Shown here piece after piece: positions 1 through 5,282 of a stretch of 14,225 nt of DNA (positions are counted from its first letter, which is position 1; each line of letters starts with the position of its first letter). The stretch is from Spirochaetaceae bacterium. GTDB taxonomy: Bacteria > Spirochaetota > Spirochaetia > Treponematales > Breznakiellaceae. The notes beneath the pieces are model-generated. The model was not told the DNA's origin, made no database searches, and saw nothing but the letters and a program-made list of their open reading frames with translations. Where the stretch lies: assembly GCA_031284645.1 (NCBI GenBank), contig JAITXS010000130.1, positions 1-14,225 of the forward strand, given 5' to 3'. A program made the translations under genes and the position numbers.

Positions 1-944
1 TGAATGTAGAGAATGGCATGGTAACGCCGCGATTCGCCGGGAATGCAACGATAACGGCAACGCCTGCCAGCGGTAGTGGTAAGAGTGGAACTTGTGAAGT
101 AGAGGTGGCGGAACCGGTAAATCTGCCTGCAGTAGATACGTATCTGCCTATGCGCGGTGGCACAATAAAAGTCGGCGATATCTGGAACGGTGAGCCGGGG
201 GATTCGGGTGATGACAATAAAGCAAAGTATGATATTAATGTATCTGCTTTTAAGATAGGTAAGACGGAAGTGCGGTATGAGTTATGGTATATAGTGAGGG
301 AATGGGGAGAGGGGCACGGGTATACGTTTGAAAATAAGGGGCAAGCGGGGAAGAGCGGAGGGGTGGGAGCTTTTCCTGTATCTCCCAGTAAGGATGAACC
401 GGTAACGACGATAAACTGGCGGGATGCGGTGGTATGGTGTAATGCGTATAGCGAGATAACAGGGAAAGAAGCGGTGTACAGGAATAAGGATAGTAGTGTA
501 TTAAAAGATTCGACAAAAGAAGTAGAGAATTTAGTAATAGATGATAAAGCGAAGATAGAGTTATATAACGGGTATAGATTACCAACAGAGAGGGAGTGGG
601 AATATACGGCGAGGGGGGGGAAACCGAGTGCTATTGAATGGGCATATCAATGGGCGGGGACCAACACAGATCTGGGTAATTTTGCGTGGTATTATATTGA
701 TAGCACCAGCACGACACATCCTGTAGGACAGAAGACGGCGAATAGCGCAGGGCTGTATGACATGAGCGGTAATGTGTGGGAGTGGTGTTTTAATACTTAT
801 TCAGTAGGTTCGATGGGCCGTGCGGTACGGGGCGGGAGTTGGCGCCATAATGAAGGGGGCTGTTCGGTGGCCTTTCGTAGCGGCACCAACAACCCCGACA
901 ATGTGATCAACTATCTGGGGTTCCGGGTGGTGTGCTCCCGCTGA
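1..944 (+). CDS. Ig-like (Big_2) plus FGE-like/SUMF1-domain protein, 5' partial
   Basis: The reading frame is open to the left edge (first full codon at base 3), so the gene starts outside the window; the ATG at 18 is internal. Counting from that Met, residues 1-30 are the end of a bacterial Ig-like domain (GNATITATPASGSG, then CEVEV). Residues about 46-306 are an FGE-sulfatase/SUMF1 domain: GGTIKVGD, FKIGKTEVRYELW, INWRDAVVWCNAYSE, YRLPTEREWEYTARGG (186-201), GLYDMSGNVWEWC (245-257), RAVRGGSW and the terminal LGFRVV. True FGE uses two cysteines near the end; by eye only one (Cys282) is kept and the other position is His, so sulfatase activation is unlikely. In this fold the region often serves as a binding or displayed surface. 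The Ig-like part suggests export, but the signal sequence would be off-window. The middle of the gene is purine-rich with many ATA/AGA/GTA codons, unlike the last 100 bp. Family call is firm; role unknown. Confidence 0.88.
   Translation, partial: NVENGMVTPRFAGNATITATPASGSGKSGTCEVEVAEPVNLPAVDTYLPMRGGTIKVGDIWNGEPGDSGDDNKAKYDINVSAFKIGKTEVRYELWYIVREWGEGHGYTFENKGQAGKSGGVGAFPVSPSKDEPVTTINWRDAVVWCNAYSEITGKEAVYRNKDSSVLKDSTKEVENLVIDDKAKIELYNGYRLPTEREWEYTARGGKPSAIEWAYQWAGTNTDLGNFAWYYIDSTSTTHPVGQKTANSAGLYDMSGNVWEWCFNTYSVGSMGRAVRGGSWRHNEGGCSVAFRSGTNNPDNVINYLGFRVVCSR
840..941 (+). other. Possible variable region of a diversity-generating retroelement target
   Basis: This is the last third of the C-type-lectin-like fold, from Trp275 to the stop. 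In the stretch between GGSW and LGFRVV many codons are NNC or NNT (CGC, CAT, AAT, GGC, TTT, CGT, AGC, GGC, ACC, AAC, AAC, GAC, AAT, ATC, AAC, TAT). That pattern is expected when AAC/AAT codons of a template are mutated at their adenines. The fixed frame around it matches FGE-type variable proteins such as treponemal TvpA. No reverse transcriptase and no template repeat were found in this window, so this is inference only. Confidence 0.35.
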
Positions 945-976
945 GTTCCGTGGAAAATCTCTAAGTAGGGTAGTAG

Positions 977-1037
977 GGTACGGTACAGGATTTCTGGTAA
1001 AACTAAAACCCTATACCCCTCTACCCATAACCCTATT
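977..1037. repeat. Dispersed repeat copy A
   Basis: Starts ggtacggtacaggatttc, then tggtaaaac and four C-tracts (1009-1011, 1016-1019, 1024-1026, 1031-1033) separated by 4-nt loops. The C-tract half is nearly the same as that of the copy ending at 1269. The minus strand of this half satisfies the usual four-tract G-quadruplex pattern. Confidence 0.75.
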
Positions 1038-1040
1038 AAT

Positions 1041-1070
1041 ACCTCAAAGGACACGAAGGACACAAAGTGG
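1041..1070. repeat. Short ggacac tandem motif
   Basis: Two adjoining copies of aaggacac (1047-1054 and 1056-1063) lie within a 30-bp stretch that differs in style from the G/C-tract repeats around it. Similar strings built from tandem 9-mers are familiar from intergenic repeats in other environmental bacteria; that link is from memory and was not checked. Confidence 0.4.
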
Positions 1071-1129
1071 AATAGGAGAGTTGGGGAGGGGCTAGAGGAT
1101 TACTGGTAAAACCAAAACCCCAAAAAGAA

Positions 1130-1287
1130 GGGTAGTAGGGTAAAGGGTATTGGGTATAGTAATATCAGGCATCTGCTATCCCATAACCCGAAACAAAAGT
1201 TTAGAAGAGTTGGGTATAGTATAGTCTTTCTGGTAAGACCAACACCCTATACCCCTCTACCCAAAACCCTATTTAGACCCTTTACCC
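1130..1287. repeat. Symmetric G-tract/C-tract repeat element, full copy
   Basis: The left end has GGG at 1130-1132, 1138-1140, 1145-1147 and 1152-1154 with loops of 5, 4 and 4. The right end has C-tracts at 1245-1247, 1252-1255, 1260-1262 and 1267-1269 with loops of 4. A perfect 15-bp inverted repeat (agtagggtaaagggt at 1134-1148, its complement at 1277-1291) frames the unit. Each end therefore gives a G-quadruplex motif in RNA reading inward, for the plus-strand gene from the left and for holA from the right. The element runs into the last codon of holA. A role as a two-way 3'-end or termination element is inference. Confidence 0.7.
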
Positions 1288-2273
1288 TACTTTGACCCTT
1301 TACCCAAGTTTCCTTTTAACGACAGTATCTTGTACACAAATAGATCCATCAAAACATCAGCGAGGATAAAATGAGCACGGGTAAGTATATCGAATTCAGC
1401 GACTAAGGAGAGGCATCTGTCGGCCGCATCCCCGTATATACGGCGGGCGGCGGCACAATCTTTTTTCCCCCGGGAGCTGACCCCTATTTTTTTTAACTCA
1501 AAGTCATTTAACGAGTTATTGACGGAAAGAAAGCAGTAGTCCCTGAATTTTCTAAACGACATGGCAAGCGCTCCGAAAATCGCCTGCGGGGCTTCGCCTG
1601 AGGCAATAAGACTATGCAGAATATCAAAACTCTTGATAACATCGCCGTTGGCCAGAGCCGAAAAAAGGGCAAACACATTATCCTGTTTTGAATGTGCAAG
1701 CACGCTTAAAATCATGTCTTCGGTGATCTCCGGGTTTTGTCCTTCCTTTTTTAAAAACAAAACAAGCCGCTCACATTCCTGCCGGAGAGCGCCGGTATTA
1801 TTTTCTACCATCCCCAAAATCGCGGACACCGCGTCCCCTTCAATCTTAAAGCCCGCTTTCCGGAAAAAATTGAATATCCACCGCTCTTTATCTTCCTCAA
1901 ACAATTCCCAAAAGATTCTTTTTGTGTTTTTCTGAAAGCATTTTTCAATACCGCTTTCAACTTTGATGCTGTCCGAGACTAGAATAAGCGTTGTCCCTTC
2001 CTGCGGGTTTCCGATATACGAAGCGAGATTTTCGACATCCTGTTTCTTTTTGACAAGTTCAATATTTTTTACGAAAACAAGTTTTGTGTCGGAAAAAAGG
2101 GAACCGTTTAAAAGAAGGGCCAGTATCTCGGGAAGCGGAGTTTCACCTATATAAAAAGAACTCTCTTCAATATTTTTGTTTTCTTTTTTTAATTTTTCAC
2201 GAATAGCCTGTATCGCATCATTTTTTTCGCCTATTTCCGGACCTAAAAAAAGAAAAGATTCACCCTTGTTCAT
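1287..2273 (-). CDS. holA: DNA polymerase III subunit delta
   Basis: The delta subunit of the clamp loader opens the beta sliding clamp and hands it to DNA. The protein is about 328 residues, usual for the family. Recognisable parts are the N-terminal FLFLGPEIGEK segment, the LPEILALLLNGSLFSDTKLV region, TTLILVSD, the middle helical part with NNTGALRQECERL, and the C-terminal collar domain with NVFALFSALANGD and ASGEAPQAIFGAL. The start chosen is ATG at 2273; a TTG at 2279, which overlaps the lexA stop, is the alternative and would add two residues. Neither has a good SD sequence, so translation is probably coupled to lexA just upstream. The last residues (LGKGSK, then stop) are encoded by bases of the neighbouring repeat family, so the natural C-terminus may have been replaced. 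Confidence 0.9.
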   Translation of the reverse strand: MNKGESFLFLGPEIGEKNDAIQAIREKLKKENKNIEESSFYIGETPLPEILALLLNGSLFSDTKLVFVKNIELVKKKQDVENLASYIGNPQEGTTLILVSDSIKVESGIEKCFQKNTKRIFWELFEEDKERWIFNFFRKAGFKIEGDAVSAILGMVENNTGALRQECERLVLFLKKEGQNPEITEDMILSVLAHSKQDNVFALFSALANGDVIKSFDILHSLIASGEAPQAIFGALAMSFRKFRDYCFLSVNNSLNDFELKKIGVSSRGKKDCAAARRIYGDAADRCLSLVAEFDILTRAHFILADVLMDLFVYKILSLKGNLGKGSK

Positions 2274-2275
2274 AA

Positions 2276-2884
2276 TCAATAACTGCGGCAGACTCCGGCA
2301 AGCTGGCCGAGTATCCGCACATTCGTGCTGTACAGAGGCGGATAAGCCGGGTTTTCAGATTGAAGCTTGACCCTGTTTGCCTGTTTAAAAAATCTTGTCA
2401 GAATACGGCCATCGTCAGTCTCAACAGCAACAATATCACCGTTTGCCGCGTTTTCTGTTTGCTCAATAATAGCAGTATCCCCGTCCATAACGCCGATTCC
2501 TGTCATTGAATCACCGCTCACTTTTAACGCAAAGTACTGTTTATTCTTTTTGAGCAATGTGCTGTCTATTTTAATGGAACCGCTGTAATTTTCTTCGGCA
2601 AAGATTTCCCAGTTTGAAGCAATATCGCTTAAAATCGGAATATCCGCACAGCCCTCATAAACCACATCTTCTTTATCGGCGATAATTTCCATAGTACGCT
2701 GTCTGCTGCCGTTGGTTTTGATCTTGTTTTTTTTCTTTAACGCCACTATATGATCATGCGCCGCTTTTACCGAAATCTCGAAATGGCCGGCAATTTCACG
2801 AATTGTCGGAGGATAACTATGTTCCTTTACAAAATCAAGAATAAATTGATAGGTCTCAATCTGTCGTGCTGTCAAATCTTTCAT
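2276..2884 (-). CDS. lexA: LexA-family transcriptional repressor, apparently unable to self-cleave
   Basis: A 202-residue protein with the usual LexA length and layout. Residues 1-66 are the winged helix-turn-helix (MKDLTARQ start, PPTIREIAGHFEISVKAAHDHI as recognition region). Residues about 80-200 are the S24 peptidase-like dimerisation domain. The catalytic serine is present as Ser126 in VSGDSM. However, at the position of the Ala-Gly cleavage bond (VAAG in E. coli) the sequence is IASN (Ser90-Asn91), and the catalytic lysine aligns with Thr163 (ILTRFFKQ against VTVKRLKKQ). LexA normally represses SOS genes and cleaves itself when RecA filaments form; this protein may not respond in that way. 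It has its own promoter with a palindrome on the -10 box, no SD sequence that I can see, and is followed directly by holA. Family call firm; loss of cleavage inferred from hand alignment. Confidence 0.88.
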   Translation of the reverse strand: MKDLTARQIETYQFILDFVKEHSYPPTIREIAGHFEISVKAAHDHIVALKKKNKIKTNGSRQRTMEIIADKEDVVYEGCADIPILSDIASNWEIFAEENYSGSIKIDSTLLKKNKQYFALKVSGDSMTGIGVMDGDTAIIEQTENAANGDIVAVETDDGRILTRFFKQANRVKLQSENPAYPPLYSTNVRILGQLAGVCRSY

Positions 2885-2903
2885 CTGGGGTTTACCATAA
2901 TTT

Positions 2904-2938
2904 GTTATAGACTATACCATCAATTCTTTTGTTGTCAA
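2904..2938 (-). promoter_or_regulatory. lexA promoter with candidate operator
   Basis: On the minus strand TTGACA (2938-2933) and TATAGT (2916-2911) are spaced by 16 bp and give a transcript start about 20 nt before the lexA ATG. The -10 box lies inside a near-perfect 15-bp palindrome (ggtatagtctataac, bases 2918-2904; inner 11 bases fully symmetric), a natural place for autorepression. It does not match the E. coli or Leptospira LexA boxes. Confidence 0.55.
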
Positions 2939-2949
2939 GACGTCTTTTT

Positions 2950-3327
2950 TTATCGTGGTATTATTATTTTACTTATCCATATTCCCGTTATCACAAATAA
3001 TATACATAAAACATTATTTAATACAATATTGATAACTGCGTATTTTATATTTCCGTTTAATAAATATTGTACTGTTTCTAATGAATATGTTGAAAATGTG
3101 GTAAAGCCCCCCAGGAATCCTGTTATTAAAAAGAGGCGTAATTCAGGTTGAACCGTAAATGTTTGAAATAGATTAAATAAAAACCCAATAAGCAGTGCAC
3201 CCAATGTATTGACAAACAATATCCCTATTGAAAAGGAGCTTCCGAATACTGAGTTAACATAGTGTGTTGCAAAATATCGTACCAAGGCTCCGATTCCACC
3301 GCCGAGTATTATAAATATGCATTTCAT
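2950..3327 (-). CDS. crcB: Fluoride channel CrcB/FluC
   Basis: A 125-residue, very hydrophobic protein with four predicted membrane helices, the normal size for Fluc channels, which work as antiparallel dimers in the inner membrane and let toxic fluoride leave the cell. Family marks are GGGIGALVRY (9-18), the NTLGALLIGF helix with Asn40, and GFLGGFTTFSTYSLE (70-84), which holds the central sodium site and the pore phenylalanines. The start sits at the beginning of the first helix as in homologues. The gene is transcribed away from rpsF and ends 65 bp before lexA on the same strand; lexA has its own promoter. I looked for a fluoride riboswitch upstream and did not find one. Confidence 0.93.
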   Translation of the reverse strand: MKCIFIILGGGIGALVRYFATHYVNSVFGSSFSIGILFVNTLGALLIGFLFNLFQTFTVQPELRLFLITGFLGGFTTFSTYSLETVQYLLNGNIKYAVINIVLNNVLCILFVITGIWISKIIIPR

Positions 3328-3334
3328 CTGCTAT

Positions 3335-3363
3335 AGAATATTTGGGATTAATACTTTGTTCAA
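3335..3363 (-). promoter_or_regulatory. Likely crcB promoter, giving a very short or absent leader
   Basis: On the minus strand TTGAAC (3363-3358) and TATTCT (3340-3335) are separated by 17 bp. The -10 box ends seven bases before the ATG, so transcription would begin at or next to the start codon. No SD sequence is present, which fits a leaderless message. Confidence 0.45.
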
Positions 3364-3431
3364 GTGCGGTTTTCCTTGATGTATATGTGATGACCCGGCG
3401 TGATGCCGCATTTTTTCTACATGGAAAATCC

Positions 3432-3464
3432 GGCCCCGCAGGGAAACAGGCCCCGCAGGGAAAC
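3432..3464. repeat. 17-bp tandem duplication upstream of the rpsF promoter
   Basis: ggccccgcagggaaac occurs twice in a row (3432-3447 and 3449-3464) with one base between. It ends exactly where the -35 box begins. It may be a recent duplication or a paired protein-binding site. Confidence 0.7.
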
Positions 3465-3494
3465 TTGACTTTTTTTTATCTAATCTGGTATGAT
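3465..3494 (+). promoter_or_regulatory. Promoter of the rpsF operon
   Basis: TTGACT (3465-3470) and TATGAT (3489-3494) with an 18-bp, T-rich spacer form a good housekeeping-sigma promoter. The predicted start, about 3501, lies just ahead of the structured leader. Confidence 0.7.
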
Positions 3495-3503
3495 GAGTTT
3501 ATA

Positions 3504-3548
3504 CCTCTTTCCTGCCTAAAAAAACGGCAGGCTAAGACCGCAAGGAGG
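3504..3548 (+). promoter_or_regulatory. S6:S18 ribosomal-protein leader (autoregulatory RNA)
   Basis: CCTCTTT (3504-3510) can pair with AAGGAGG (3542-3548), seven pairs with one G-U, and so hides the rpsF SD sequence. Stacked directly on it is a hairpin CCTGCC/GGCAGG (3511-3516 with 3526-3531). Only the 3' side has unpaired bases (3532-3541), and these contain CCG at 3538-3540. An asymmetric bulge with CCG beside a hairpin is the known S6:S18 binding motif, which mimics the 16S rRNA site. When S6 and S18 are in excess they would hold the leader shut and lower translation of the operon. Both proteins are encoded downstream in this operon. Confidence 0.68.
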
Positions 3549-3552
3549 ACCA

Positions 3553-3831
3553 ATGCGTCTTTATGAACTTATGGCAATCTTCCCTATTGAGGAAGCGTTG
3601 TACAAAGAGAGCAGGGAACTTATTGAAAAAGACCTTTCTGCTACGGGAGCTGTCATTGAGAAAACCGATGAGATCGGGGATCGTGATTTAGCTTATGAAA
3701 TCCAAAAACGAAAGCGCGGCAAATACGTGCTTTATACCTTAAAACTCGATCCTGCGAAAATCACGAATCTTGACAGGGCTTTTCATCTTAATGTAAATCT
3801 TGTCAGGTATCTATTTGTTCGTGTGGAGTAG
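3553..3831 (+). CDS. rpsF: 30S ribosomal protein S6
   Basis: A 92-residue protein of normal S6 length with the ferredoxin-like fold marks: MRLYELMAIFPIEE, IGDRDLAYEIQKRKRGKYVLY, and LNVNLVRYLFVRVE at the end. S6 binds with S18 to the central domain of 16S rRNA during 30S assembly. The ATG follows an AAGGAGG with ideal spacing; that SD is part of the S6:S18 leader helix. It opens an operon with ssb, rpsR, rplI and dnaB, the common bacterial order. The C-terminus lacks the glutamate tail that RimK extends in E. coli. Confidence 0.97.
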   Translation: MRLYELMAIFPIEEALYKESRELIEKDLSATGAVIEKTDEIGDRDLAYEIQKRKRGKYVLYTLKLDPAKITNLDRAFHLNVNLVRYLFVRVE

Positions 3832-3840
3832 AGGCGGTGT

Positions 3841-4308
3841 ATGATGGATATTAACCATGTGGTGCTTCTGGGCAGATTGACCCGAGATGCGGAATACAAA
3901 GTGCTTCCCAGCGGGCAAGCTGTGTGTAATTTTTCTATCGCGGTTAACCGTCGTAAAAAAGTCGGCGAGCAGTGGGAAGATGAAGCACATTACTTTGACA
4001 TTGTCCTTTGGGGCAAGCAGGCTGATTCTCTGAACCGTTATCTTGTTAAAGGAAAACAAATCGGGATTGAAGGCGAGCTTCGCCAGGACAGGTGGCAGCA
4101 GGATGGTCAGAACCGTTCCAAAGTAGTGATTTCCGCGAATAATGTGCAGCTTTTAGGCAGCGTGGGAGGGTCAAGCTCTGCTTCATATAGCGCAGTTCCT
4201 TCTTTTGGCTCCGGCACTGCGGATACCGGCGGGGGAGCGGGCGGCACTCGGGATTTTACTTCCGGCGGCGCATCGGATAGAGAATTTACGGATGATATTC
4301 CGTTTTAA
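3841..4308 (+). CDS. ssb: Single-stranded DNA-binding protein
   Basis: A 155-residue SSB that coats single-stranded DNA in replication, repair and recombination. Residues 1-107 are the OB fold (INHVVLLGRLTRDAEYK, FSIAVNRR, YFDIVLWGKQAD, GIEGELRQDRWQ, VVISANNVQLLG). Residues 108-147 are a flexible Gly/Ser-rich linker. The last residues DDIPF are the acidic tip that docks partner proteins. It begins 9 bp after rpsF. The message starts ATGATG; both Met codons are usable and GAGGCGG lies upstream, so the first residue is uncertain by one. Its place between two ribosomal protein genes ties SSB supply to growth rate. Confidence 0.96.
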   Translation: MMDINHVVLLGRLTRDAEYKVLPSGQAVCNFSIAVNRRKKVGEQWEDEAHYFDIVLWGKQADSLNRYLVKGKQIGIEGELRQDRWQQDGQNRSKVVISANNVQLLGSVGGSSSASYSAVPSFGSGTADTGGGAGGTRDFTSGGASDREFTDDIPF

Positions 4309-4329
4309 CATGAATTTAAGGAGATTTTT

Positions 4330-4662
4330 ATGGCGGATGATGAAAAATATGTAAATAATGATAAACCTTACAAACAGGATAAGGGCGTTGAAATGGACGG
4401 ACGTGAAGGCGAAGAGAGGAGCGGGCGCGGCGGGGCGCGGGGCGGTAAGTTTTTGTTCAATAAAAAGAAAGTATGCCGTTTCTGCACGCAAAAACTCAAG
4501 ATCGATTACAAAGATGCTGATGTACTGCGCCGCTTTGTTACCGAACGGGGAAAGATTCTTCCCAGAAGGATTACCGGTACCTGTGCGAAGCATCAAAGAG
4601 CCGTTGCCTGGGCAATTAAAAGGGCGCGAATATTGGCGCTTTTGCCCTTTGTTGCCGATTAA
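4330..4662 (+). CDS. rpsR: 30S ribosomal protein S18, zinc-binding type with long N-terminus
   Basis: Residues 44-110 are a standard S18: KKKVCRFC, LRRFVTERGKILPRRITG, CAKHQRAVAWAIKRARILALLPF. Cys49, Cys52, Cys85 and His88 form a C-x2-C plus C-x2-H set, the zinc-binding (C+) form of S18. Residues 1-43 are an extra low-complexity, charged segment (Asp/Lys-rich, then Arg/Gly-rich GGARGGK) that most S18 proteins lack or have much shorter. Start ATG follows AAGGAG with a 7-nt gap. With S6 it binds 16S rRNA and is expected to bind the leader of this same operon. Confidence 0.95.
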   Translation: MADDEKYVNNDKPYKQDKGVEMDGREGEERSGRGGARGGKFLFNKKKVCRFCTQKLKIDYKDADVLRRFVTERGKILPRRITGTCAKHQRAVAWAIKRARILALLPFVAD

Positions 4663-4691
4663 GTTGTGAGCGATAAGATAAAGGGATTAAC

Positions 4692-5282
4692 ATGAATACG
4701 AAAGTAATATTAAATCAGGATTTTGTGACGCTTGGCGAGGAAGGCGATGTAAAAGAAGTTGCGAGAGGTTACGCGAGGAATTATCTTTTTCCCCGTAGTA
4801 TTGCCTTGCCGTATACCAAACGTACCATACAGCTTTTTGAGGCGCGTAGAGCGGATATTGAAACACGTAAAGAACTCAAACGAAAAGACGCTCTTGGTAT
4901 AAAAGAAAAGCTTGAAGCTCTTCAGCTTGCGATTATAATGCCCGCCGGATTAAACGGTAAACTCTACGGCGCGGTAACAAACCTTACTGTTTCCGATGAG
5001 CTTGGTAAACTGGGCTTTTTGGTAGAACGTAAACGTATTGAAGTTCCGGGTAACGGCATAAAAACTGTCGGAAAATACAAGATTATCGTAAAGCTCTACG
5101 GGAGCGCGTCCGCCGAGATGAACCTTACTGTTGAAGCCGCGGAAGTCAAAACGGAAACAAAGGAAACACACTCCGCAGAGCGGCGGCATAAGCATGACAA
5201 AGATGCCGTCCCGTCCGAAGAAAAAGACGCCGGGGACAGTCCTCTTCCTGAAAGTGCCGCTGTAGAAACTCCGGCGGAATGA
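4692..5282 (+). CDS. rplI: 50S ribosomal protein L9 with C-terminal extension
   Basis: Residues 1-50 carry the N-terminal rRNA-binding domain with the L9 signature (GEEGDV, then GYARNYLFPRSIALP, 15-40). A long helix links it to the C-terminal domain (about 78-150), which contains GLNGKLYGAVTNLTVSDEL. L9 projects from the large subunit near L1 and helps hold the reading frame. E. coli L9 has about 149 residues; here 46 more form a charged, probably disordered tail (KTETKETHSAERRHKHDKDA, then acidic and Pro-rich). The stop overlaps the dnaB start as ATGA, so the two are translationally coupled. The SD is weak (AAGGGATTAAC before ATG). Confidence 0.95.
   Translation: MNTKVILNQDFVTLGEEGDVKEVARGYARNYLFPRSIALPYTKRTIQLFEARRADIETRKELKRKDALGIKEKLEALQLAIIMPAGLNGKLYGAVTNLTVSDELGKLGFLVERKRIEVPGNGIKTVGKYKIIVKLYGSASAEMNLTVEAAEVKTETKETHSAERRHKHDKDAVPSEEKDAGDSPLPESAAVETPAE

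Larger units (their letters stand above)
945..1286. repeat. Intergenic repeat block between two convergent 3' ends
   Basis: No gene is seen here. The block holds three related copies of a sequence whose core reads about ggtacaggatt-ctggtaaaa followed by C-tracts: 977-1037, 1074-1122 (degenerate) and the 3' part of the element at 1130-1287. The same family reappears after trpS at 13908-14225, so it is a dispersed family. Runs of GGG lie at the left of the units and runs of CCC at the right. A short motif built on ggacac is inserted at 1041-1070. No rho-independent terminator with a U-tract was seen for either flanking gene. Confidence 0.8.

Noticed and set aside
250..585. 111-codon minus-strand frame inside the first gene
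   Set aside because: It is the antisense of a purine-rich coding stretch, with Ser/Leu/Tyr/Pro repeats and no domain; the plus-strand FGE-like frame explains the DNA.
945..1286. Insertion sequence remnants
   Set aside because: No transposase fragment is visible in any frame and the inverted repeat belongs to a short non-coding element.
3396..3416. Rho-independent terminator on the plus strand (CGGC/GCCG then T-run)
   Set aside because: The stem is only four pairs and no plus-strand gene precedes it.
3365..3428. Structured area upstream of crcB as a fluoride riboswitch
   Set aside because: The GATGACCC-like string is on the strand opposite to crcB, the required GATG elements are absent on the crcB strand, and the crcB promoter lies downstream of it.
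4183..4596. 137-codon minus-strand frame over ssb and rpsR
   Set aside because: It overlaps two firmly identified ribosomal/replication genes and has no family resemblance.
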